Part shown: in pieces, positions 54,972 to 64,000 of the stretch
Layout of the letters: each line of letters opens with the position of its first letter
How positions within the stretch are numbered: position 1 is the first letter of the stretch
Assembly: GCA_026936325.1 (NCBI GenBank)
Contig: JAPTHN010000003.1
Coordinates: forward strand, 61,283,192 to 61,347,191
Source of the DNA: Platynereis dumerilii
Lineage: Eukaryota > Annelida > Polychaeta > Phyllodocida > Nereididae
Length of the DNA stretch: 64,000 nt
Direction of reading: 5' to 3'
The notes under the pieces: model-generated
The model's input: only the letters and a program-made list of their open reading frames with translations
What the model was told of the DNA's origin: nothing
Databases searched by the model: none
Translations under genes and position numbers: made by a program

Positions 54972-56243
54972 CTAGATTTTAGAAGATATACAGTGAAGAA
55001 ATGCAATCTTCACAATTCTATGCACCACCAGTATGCATCCACATACGGCCATAAATATGAGTAATACCCCATAATAGCTAACTCCAGGGTTATTTGCATG
55101 ATAAATGAGACTTTTCAAAACACTGGCATTTGCACTTAGTCCGATATCACGAGGCGGGGCAACAACGACAGGATTGCGTATTTCAGTCATTAGTTTTGGC
55201 CTGTGACAAGATGTCTTCCAAGATTCAAAATCTTTCAGTTTACTCAAAGGTGTGGGATTTATCATCCATTGAACGAACTGGTACATCGTGATAATCCACA
55301 CATCCTCTCGCTTCATGATCTGCTGGACGAATTCATCTACCGCCTCAAAAACGTAAGGATGTTTATCGAACCAATGATGGTGCTGGTATAGGCCAAAAGG
55401 AGCCTTGATTTTTGAGTATTCCTTGAAATTTGTCCAAAGATAAGACAGGACGTCAAGCTTTGTCTTTAGAGATTTGCATTCATCTAACATTGTGCTCTCA
55501 GTTCCATCAGGGCATTTCATCGCATTTAAGGGTATTTCCCAAAACCCTGGAAATGTTGCTGTCGGGCAGTGTCGGTTGTCACATAAATGGTGCCCAAGAG
55601 GATAGTCCATAGTGAAAGGCCACAGCGGCTTCTTGAAGGAGTCGTAATTTTGAAAAATGGATGAGTCGTAAATCAAGCCTTCTTCTTGCAGCACTCTAAA
55701 CTGATGGTTGGCACCGATTTCTAAAAACGGTGTGCGGAATCCTTTGATGTCTTTCCGAGGGATGCCAGCGAGTTGCATAAGCAGAAGTCTTATTGCACTG
55801 ACTTGATATTTCCACTCTTCGTATTTAGCCTTCTGCCACCACCTGTCAGTCTCAAAATGGTGAACGCAGTGACAACCAATTTCATGACCCCGTAAGTACA
55901 ATTTCCGGATTATGTCGAAGTCCGTCGTGTCATTTCCAACGTAAAATGAACCAACAATTGGACATCCGTTCGGATTCTTTCTTTCTTTTCGAAATAGTCT
56001 ATTGTAATAATGGATATTTGATTCATCCACATCATCATCAAATGTCATCAAAACTATCTGCGGCATCTCATCGAAACTTATCGAACTAGGATGTTGTGAG
56101 CTGGGACAGCGGCAGCTGGGTAACTTACATGTTTCTCGTTTACAATTTGTGAAAGATTCTGTTGAAGTACACAGATATAATATTAGCAGGAAAATGGGAA
56201 GTAAATGTTTTGTATCCAGGAAATTGCTTTGAACTACAGCCAT
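54972..56243 (-). CDS. Chitin-deacetylase-like CE4 polysaccharide deacetylase, type I membrane protein
   Basis: A single open frame of 423 codons. ATG at 56,243 (MAVVQSNFLD) is the first ATG in frame. Residues 1-31 form a signal peptide (LLPIFLLILYLC). Residues 34-46 form a short Cys-rich stretch (CKRETCKLPSCRC). The CE4 domain follows, with motif 1 TFDDDVDE at 67-74 (catalytic and metal Asp). Motif 2 HEIGCHCVHH is at 110-119 (metal His 115 and 119, spacing i, i+4), and motif 3 RTPF at 150-153. FWEIPLNAM is near 224 and GLYQHHH near 284. Residues about 400-420 (YYGVLLIFMAVCGCILVVH) form a membrane segment with a short basic tail. The active-site residues are present, so deacetylation of chitin-like N-acetylglucosamine polymers outside the cell is plausible. 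The gene has no intron. It is not next to related genes. Confidence 0.92.
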   Translation of the reverse strand: MAVVQSNFLDTKHLLPIFLLILYLCTSTESFTNCKRETCKLPSCRCPSSQHPSSISFDEMPQIVLMTFDDDVDESNIHYYNRLFRKERKNPNGCPIVGSFYVGNDTTDFDIIRKLYLRGHEIGCHCVHHFETDRWWQKAKYEEWKYQVSAIRLLLMQLAGIPRKDIKGFRTPFLEIGANHQFRVLQEEGLIYDSSIFQNYDSFKKPLWPFTMDYPLGHHLCDNRHCPTATFPGFWEIPLNAMKCPDGTESTMLDECKSLKTKLDVLSYLWTNFKEYSKIKAPFGLYQHHHWFDKHPYVFEAVDEFVQQIMKREDVWIITMYQFVQWMINPTPLSKLKDFESWKTSCHRPKLMTEIRNPVVVAPPRDIGLSANASVLKSLIYHANNPGVSYYGVLLIFMAVCGCILVVHRIVKIAFLHCISSKI

Positions 56244-57231
56244 CTTGATAAATTTGTTGTCCTTCAATGATTAAATTATGCCCGAAACATTGAAATAAGT
56301 TTCCAGTGATTCAAAGTATAAGTGTTTTATACCAAAAAAAATGTTTTAACATTACTTGTAACATAAGCATTTTTCATTCGCTTGCAGAGAACGTTGTCAT
56401 TACAGATGCAGCATTTTCGGACTCAAGGATTTTTTTAAATCGGTCTGTTGTCTTCTCATTATTAAATTTTGTTTCATTGGCCTAGTATTAGTTAAAAAGT
56501 GCCAATGATCCAAGGTAAAACTTTTATGATAAAATCACACAAATGTGGTCGTCATGATCCTTCTCTTTTCGTATTTTTACAGAAAAAATTAAATTGTAAA
56601 TCCAAGATTCAAACTTTTCATCTCGATAAGCTTTCACTCAATTAGCAGTCTATCGCTTTTCACACTTCTGCACTGGCTCTTCTGAATTTAATGTTATTAT
56701 ATATACTTAATATAAGCCAGATGTTGTGACATCACATCTATTTCTTCTTGTTGATGGTCACAGACAGCTGTGTTTATGACAATGCCCATCAATATAGAAT
56801 TGATGAACACATAGAAGTCATTGTCCTTGGACATAGATCTCATACGTATTCTATCTTTTCAGTTTCAAAACATTCAACCTGTTGCACCGAAAGAAAATAA
56901 AGATTTTGGAGCATCGAGGATTATAGGATTGACCATAATGACCAACAAACTCGATGTGTATATAATGCTTTTCAATCTTATTATTAAGTAAAGTGAAACC
57001 TTGTTCAAGTTCAAGTTAATGGTCATTTTATTGCAAAAAAACAAAATAATTGTTACACCATTCAAATAAGAAGTCAAATGATGTTTTAAAGATATGATGC
57101 CAAGGACATGTAAGTAACTGAATTTACTGAAACCCGTTTTTGTGAATACTGAAAGTATAAATCGCAGAATAATAAGTCGATATAAAATTTCTCCTGGCCT
57201 TAAGAAATGTCAATTGATTTTGAATCGACTG
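56244..57231. other. Upstream region of the deacetylase-like gene, no further gene
   Basis: No clear promoter element. TATATATACTTAATATA lies near 56,698-56,715, too far from the start codon to be assigned. The rest is AT-rich and featureless. Confidence 0.35.
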
Positions 57232-57444
57232 CACTCTAAAAAATTTCAGACAAAATTTGTTTTTTAGATTCAAAATGTTTTTTTGAAAAACCAAATTTCA
57301 ATAAAAAACCAACATGGATTTTTAAAAAAATCCATGTTGGTTTTTTAAAAAAAATCCATGTTGGTTTTTTGCATTGAAATTTGATTTTTCAAAAAACCAT
57401 TTTGAATCTAAAAAACCAATTTTGTCCAGACATTTTTTAGAGTG
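57232..57444. mobile_element. Palindromic MITE (CACTCTAAAAAA family, copy 2), 213 bp
   Basis: Same termini as the copy at 22,229 and flanked by TG on both sides (2-bp duplication). The centre repeats AATCCATGTTGGTTTTTT in direct and inverted forms. It is shorter than copy 1 because copy 1 has one extra internal unit. Confidence 0.85.
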
Positions 57445-59154
57445 TGGCCTGAGAAGCCCTTGGTTCAAATGAAATGTCTGCTTAAGCACATCATCATTAG
57501 GTAAACTGAATCAAAATTTCATTCCATAATTATTCAACTTAAGATGATTTTCTAGGTCATTTTATCAATTATTCTGCATTTGAACACTGCCATTATGTAC
57601 TTCCACCAGCCAAATTCTCAATGGAAATTGCCCAATAGTATTGTCAATGTATGTGGTTAGCTTTAATGAGACAATGACTAGAATGCTCACTTACTCACTT
57701 AGGTCTGAAGACCATATTGACGTCAGCAAAAAGACAACATGGAAAGTACTGGCTGCAGTGGGATAATTAAATTGATATTACAACATTTGACAGCTTTTAT
57801 TGCTTTTATTCATGATACAATTTCTTTTAACTCTGTAGGTCAGCTATCTAGACAGTGTCACTTGCTATATATATATATATATAAGAATAAAAAAGTCATG
57901 TTCCCATTACAGGCAATTTCCTTACCATGCGATTCTGGTCATTCACAGTTGCCTGTGAGGAATCAATGCTAGACAGGTACTTACTACGTTTGATAAATCA
58001 GCTGTGTGACGTTCTGTTGCGCCTGAACCAATCAGATTAACCAGAAGTGCTGTGTATTTAGTGGCCAGAGAACTTAAGAATCGTGTACTAATGAAATTGC
58101 CTGTAAACAACAACTAATATCAAATGCTTTTCAAATGTATACCTTTTATAATACAACGTGCAGTTGCCTGTAAACGATAGAGTGTAACCCATTACATATA
58201 GTGCTGCAGAGGACCAGCTAAAAGGGCTTTATTTTGGGAGTAGGTGCAACCCGAACATACACAAAACATAATGGGTATGGAAATGTTCCTAAAGTTCTCT
58301 AGTTTAAGAATCTGCCGGTAGCAAAACTCAAATGTGGGTGCGAACTGAGTTATTTGGCTTCAAATGAGAGAAGGTTTAGGAACTTAAAAGTGACGCTTAC
58401 ACCGGCGTCGACATTACTAACAGTTCTTGATAACTCAATACTCCCATAGATTTTACTCTATAGCATCATGTTGCATACCAAATTGATGCCAAAGAGTTTC
58501 TCCTTCTATTGGTGGTCAGATTATGCTTCTATCTGTCTCCTAGCCACTTTTTTTGATGACCAACCTGAACCCATATTCATTTACCAAAAATAATTTCTCA
58601 AAATGTCATTTTTTAAATGTTAAAAATATTTTATGACACACCATATAGTTCCAAAGTTACAAAATGTCCCACCAATTGGTAGTCCATGCTGTTCTGAGTC
58701 ATTCTGCACCTTGATAAGGATGTTAATTTCAAATTCCTGTCCTACAAAAATAATTTACACATTGTTGTCCGGGCTCGCAAATTGCCTTGCGAGTAAATGC
58801 AGCATGAACTAAACCATAAATTTCACTTTTCTTAATGAATAAAGATCAAATATACAGCAACTAAATGGATGTAAGCATATTTTTGATTTACCAGCTTTTA
58901 TTTTCATTTGATTTGGATGTTTAGTTTGTCAATTACCCCTTCAATACTCAGGCAATATTGAGACAGAGTCTGAAATACACCAGAATTCATCTATCTGAAA
59001 GTGCTGTTGGAATGAAATTTCAAGCAACCAAGACAAATAAAAAGCTTTTTAAATGACCTTAAGTTAGCCATAAGACATGACAGGGCTATATGAGCAGCAC
59101 ATACAATATTTGTTTTATTGGCACCTTAGTTGTAGCCTGGTAAGTACTCACTAA
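57445..59154. other. Intergenic, no gene recognised
   Basis: A short (TA)n run lies at about 57,869-57,884. At 59,108-59,130 TTTTATTGGCACCTTAG is the inverse of a word in the adjacent satellite (CTAAGGTGCCAAATAAAA), an isolated inverted scrap. Nothing else was recognised. Confidence 0.45.
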
Positions 59155-62100
59155 AAGGTGATTTTTTGTGTTTCCGACGAGATTTTAGACACTGACAGCA
59201 ACTTTATTCAGCTTTTGGAGTATTGACAGTTGCAGTAACAAGGAAGCTAAGGTGCCAAATAAAAGCCTACATCAAGGGCTATCCATCCACATCCATTTTG
59301 ATGGATTAGGAATGAGTAATATGGTGATTAGCACAGGTGGAATTGAAAATTCATGGGAGAATTTTGTGTTTCCGACGAGATTTTAGACACTGACAGCAAC
59401 TTTATTCAGCTTTTGGAGTATTGACAGTTGCAGTAACAAGGAAGCTAAGGCGCCAAATGAAAGCCTACATCAAGGGCTATCAATCCACATCCATTTTGAT
59501 GGGTAAGGAATGAGTTATATGGTGATTAGCACAGGTGGAATTGAAAATTCATGGGAGAATTTTGTGTTTCCGACGAGATTTTGAACACTGACAGCAACAT
59601 TTATTCAACTTTTGGAGGATTGACAGTTGCAGTAACAAGGAAAATAAGGTGCCAAATGAAAGCCTACATCAATGGCCATCCATCCACATCCATTGTGATG
59701 GGTTAGGAATGAGTTATATGGTGATTAGCTCAGGTGGAATTGAAATTTCATGGGAGAATTTTATGTTTCCGGGGAGATTTTAGACACTAGCAGCAACATT
59801 TATTCAGCTTTTGGTGGGTTGACAGTTGCAGTAACAAGGAAACTAAGGTGCTGAATGGAAGCCTGCATCAAGGGCTATCCATCCACATCCATTTTGATGG
59901 ATTAGGAATGAGTTATATGGTGATTAGCACAGGTGGAATTGAGAATTCATGGGAGAATTTTATGTTTCTGACAAGATTTTAGACACCAACAGCAACATTT
60001 ATTCAGCTTTTGGAGGATTGACAGTTGCAGTAACAAGGAAAATAAAGTGCCAAATGAAAGCCTACATCAATGGTCATCCATCCACATCCATTTTGATGGG
60101 TTAGGAACGAGTTATTTGGTGATTAGGACAGGTGGAATTTAAAATTCATGGGAGAATTTTGTGTTTCCGAGGAGATTTTGAACACTAGCAGCAACATTTA
60201 TTCAACTTTTGGAGGGTTGACAGTTGCAGTAACAAGGAAGCTAAGGAGCCAAATAAAAGCCTACATCAATGGCCATCCATCCACATCCATTTTGATGGGT
60301 TAGGAATGAGTTATAAGGTGATTAGGGCAAGCGAAATTGAAAATTCATGGGAGAATTTTGTGTTTCCGACGAGATTTTGAACACTGACTGCAATATTTCT
60401 TCAGCTTTTGGAGGGTTAACATTTGCAGTAATAAGGAAACTTAGGTGCCAAATGAAAGCCTACATCAAGGGCTATCCATCCACATCCATTTTGATGGATT
60501 AGGAATGAGTTATATGGTGATTAGCACAGGTGGAATTGAAAATTCATGGGAGAATTTTGTGTTTCTGACGAGATTTTAGACACTGACAGCAACTTTATTC
60601 AGCTTTTGGAGTATTGACAGTTGCAGTAACAAGGAAGCTAAGGTGCCAAATAAAAGCCTACATCAAGAGCTATCCATCCACATCCATTTTGATGGATTAG
60701 GAATGAGTAATATGGTGATTAGCACAGGTGGAATTGAAAATTCATGGGAGAATTTTGTGTTTCCGACGAGATTTTAGACACTGACAGCAACTTTATTCAG
60801 CTTTTGGAGTATTGACAGTTGCAGTAACAAGGAAGCTAAGGCGCCAAATGAAAGCCTACATCAAGGGCTATCAATCCACATCCATTTTGATGGGTAAGGA
60901 ATGAGTTATATGGTGATTAGCACAGGTGGAATTGAAAATTCATGGGAGAATTTTGTGTTTCCGACGAGATTTTGAACACTGACAGCAACATTTATTCAAG
61001 TTTTGGAGGATTGACAGTTGCAGTAACAAGGAAAATAAGGTGCCAAATGAAAGCCTACATCAATGGCCATCCATCCACATCCATTGTGATGGGTTAGGAA
61101 TGAGTTATATGGTGATCAGGGCAGGTGGAATTGAAAATTCATGGGAGAATTTTGTGTTTCCGACAAGATTTTAGACACTGACAGCAACTTTATTCAGCTT
61201 TTGGAGTATTGACAGTTGCAGTAACAAGGAAGCTAAGGTGCCAAATGAAAGCCTACATCAAGGGCTATCCATCCACATCCATTTTGATGGATTAGGAATG
61301 AGTTATATGGTGATTAGCACAGGTGGAATTGAAAATTCATGGGAGAATTTTGTGTTTCCGACGAGATTTTGAACACTGACAGCAACATTTATTCAAGTTT
61401 TGGAGGATTGACAGTTGCAGTAACAAGGAAAATAAGGTGCCGAATGAAAGCCTACATCAATGGCCATCCATCCACATCCATTGTGATGGGTTAGGAATGA
61501 CTTATATGGTGATTAGCTCAGGTGGAATTGAAATTTCATGGGAGAATTTTATGTTTCCGAAGAGATTTTAGACACTAGCAGCAACATTTATTCAGCTTTT
61601 GGTGGGTTGACAGTTGCAGTAACAAGGAAACTAAGGTGCTGAATGGAAGCCTGCATCAAGGGCTATCCATCCACATCCATTTTGATGGATTAGGAATGAG
61701 TTATAAGGTGATTAGCACAGGTGGAATTGAGAATTCATGGGAGAATTTTATGTTTCTGACAAGATTTTAGACACCAACAGCAACATTTATTCAGCTTTTG
61801 GAGGATTGACAGTTGCAGTTACAAGGAAAATAAGGTGCCAATGAAAGCCTACATCAATGGTCATCCATCCACATCCATTTTGATGGGTTAAGAATGAGTT
61901 ATTTGGTGATTAGGACAGGTGGAATTTAAAATTCATGGGAGAATTTTGTGTTTCCGAGGAGATTTTGAACACTAGCAGCAACATTTATTCAACTTTTGGA
62001 GTATTGACAGTTGCAGTAACAAGGAAAATAAGGTGCCAAATAAAAGCCTACATCAATGGCCATCCATCCACATCCATTTTGATGGGTTAGGAATGAGTTT

Positions 62101-62503
62101 TAAGGTGATTAGGGCAGGTGGAATTGAAAATTCATGGGAGAATTTTATGTTTCCGACGAGATTTTGAACACTGACAGCAACATTTATTCAGCTTTTGGAG
62201 GGTTGACAGTTGCAGTAACAAGGAAGCTAAGGAGCCAAATGAAAGCCTACATCAATGGCCATCCATCCACATCCATTTTGATCGGTTAGGAATGAGTTAT
62301 TTGGTGATTAGGACAGGTGGAATTTAAAATTCATGGGAGAATTTTGTGTTTCCGACGAGATTTTGAACACTGACAGCAACATTTATTCAACTTTTAGAGT
62401 ATTGACAGTTGCAGTTACAAGGAAAATAAGGTGCCAATGAAAGCCTACATCAATGGCCATCCATCCACATCCATTTTGATGGGTTAGGAATGAGTTATAA
62501 GGT
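59155..62503. repeat. Satellite array, ~199-bp monomer, about 17 copies, with higher-order pattern
   Basis: The word ATTCATGGGAGAATTTT recurs at 59,349, 59,547, 59,746, 59,945, 60,144 and 60,343 and onward, every 198-199 bp. Each monomer also holds TTGACAGTTGCAGTAAC, AAAGCCTACATCAA and CCATCCACATCCATT. Variants recur in order with a period of seven monomers (about 1,395 bp). For example, the monomer with GAGTAATATGG is at 59,168 and again at 60,560. The second round has two extra monomers. Monomers have stops in all frames and are not coding. The array ends abruptly at about 62,503. Confidence 0.95.
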
Positions 62504-64000
62504 CACAGTGAGCCCGAACCAAATTTGGGGTTAAAAAAATGCCCCAGCATAACGATAGGCACCGTTACGATGCTGAAGATGAGACGAACAAGCAGATGTA
62601 AAGAACAAAAAAATCTGTTGAAAACGTTTTGAGATATTGCAATTTTTCCATTTCTGGTTTGTCACATTCCTTTGTTTGGGTGATATTCCATCTAATTGGG
62701 GTGCAAGTTACAAATTCATGTGAGCAAACTTCAAAACAATATTTTTGTGTGTTTTAGATGATATTTTAAAATTAAACAGAATGTTATCTTTATTGGGAAA
62801 AGTCCCATATTGACGTAGTGTGTGACAAACTTCTTTTTGTGTATTTATAAGAATTTTGTCACAAGAAATAGAGAATTATTTGCTGTCTTTACCAAGGAAA
62901 TACCACAATTTCTTGATTATTGACACAAGACAAATTATATAATAGTTGTTGTTTAATAAAATTGAAAATTAGAGTAATAAAAAGATATGGTTATTCTGGA
63001 GGGGTATAATTCTTCATGAAATGTATGGTTATAAATACTTAGATGTCTGCCTTAGGGTGCATCGTCTGCCCCTTAAAAATGAAAAAATTAAAATATTCAT
63101 TTGCACTTTTGCCATATTGTACCTTTGCCCATGGAAACACATTCTGCAAAATTTCAAATAGATCCAATGTGGCTTTAGGGTGGCACTTTTGTGTCAAAGT
63201 TGAGTCCAAAATTGTCAAAAGATTATGCTTTGAAAAGTCGCGGTTAGAAATATCTAACTTATGGTTGTCTGTATGATTTCAATTCATATACCATTATTCT
63301 CAGAAGAAAATTGTCTTTAATTTGAATGGTAGAAAGCTATATTTCTGAAAATTTCTCATGCCTAAGTTTTTTGGAAAGCTGAAAGTTTCTGACTATTATG
63401 GCAGAATGTTTGGAAAAATCAACTTAAAAGCTCAACTTCTGCCTAACTGTGACATAATTGTTAGAATAAAACATAAGGAACACTTTGCTGAAAAAATTAG
63501 GAAATTGAAAATTTTTTCCAGATAGTTATTCATCAAATTCAGATGTGCAAATTTTCATAAATTACATGTAAATATGAAAAATACAACAGTTCGTTGAGAC
63601 ACTGTTCTGCATATCTTTTTCTTCTGACTACATCATAATGCAATCAAGGTTCTATCAGATGATGTAGTAGAACATGATTCCACTTTGTAGACTTCTATGA
63701 CTTCCCAAAGTCATATTGACATCCTCTTTTTGATTTATCACATTTTACCCGATAAAAATGAAAATATCTCCACTCAATTTTGACTTCTACTGAATGGAAA
63801 CCATTGATGTTGGCATTCAAATTACTGCAGATTCAATAAGTATGAGTTGCTATGACTAGTTTTATCACTGTCCACGTAGCTTTTTCAGCTTACCTGATTG
63901 GCCTATAAGCAAATCAAACGTCCTCCAAATCCTCAGGTTGAAATGAAAAACGTAGTATTCTGCTTCAGTGAGCAGCTGAGCATTGCAAGTAAATCAGATT
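62504..64000. other. Intergenic, no gene recognised
   Basis: AT-rich. Just after the satellite, GCATAACGATAGGCACC and GTTACGATGC form a weak inverted pair. The 77-codon plus-strand frame at 63,043-63,276 has no recognisable domain and no splice context I can support. Confidence 0.4.

Noticed and set aside
59155-62503. CRISPR-like array
   Set aside because: The repeats are about 199 bp with no short spacer/repeat alternation, and the DNA is eukaryotic; it is a satellite.

Overview
The window is eukaryotic nuclear DNA from an invertebrate animal. It is AT-rich, the genes have introns, and repeats are dense. Three things point to a marine deuterostome such as an echinoderm or hemichordate: a tandem family of divergent rhodopsin-type receptors, a secreted SRCR-EGF-PAN protein and a DIRS-type retroelement. 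A membrane-anchored chitin-deacetylase-like protein shows it is not a vertebrate. The species is inference; nothing in the sequence fixes it.

Left part (about 5.8-28.6 kb): a minus-strand cluster of four related rhodopsin-like GPCR units, from high to low coordinates W, X, Y and Z. X (19,719-22.5 kb) looks intact: one leader exon and two coding exons of 358 and 617 coding bases, 324 residues. Z (6,190-14.4 kb) has the same exon lengths and open frames, but a 5,994-bp DNA element (6,706-12,699) sits in its second coding exon with a TTG target duplication. Y (14,762-18.0 kb) is a pseudogene with frameshifts and a truncated first exon. W is a short remnant at 27.96-28.56 kb. Between W and X one insertion block (22,967-27,170) holds a young DIRS-type element and the ends of a second, related one.

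Middle (30.5-46 kb): one minus-strand gene, 45,867 down to 30,572, rebuilt from eight exons that all join in phase 1. It gives a 396-residue secreted protein: signal peptide, one SRCR domain, five EGF domains and a cysteine-rich C-terminal PAN/apple-like module. Its introns carry many MITEs.

Right (54.9-56.3 kb): an intronless minus-strand gene for a 423-residue type I membrane protein of the CE4 polysaccharide deacetylase family. After it comes a satellite array at 59.15-62.5 kb, with a monomer of about 199 bp and signs of a seven-monomer higher-order repeat.

The rest is mostly small transposable elements. They include a hAT MITE with a perfect 8-bp target duplication, Tc1/mariner elements (one with transposase remains), tRNA-derived SINEs, LINE 3' ends and fold-back MITEs. 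Two groups stand out. The first has TIRs starting about TAGGGG/AGAGTAGG and repeats a 12-15 bp terminal motif many times inside the element. The second has G-rich TIRs and evenly spaced AT-rich internal units.
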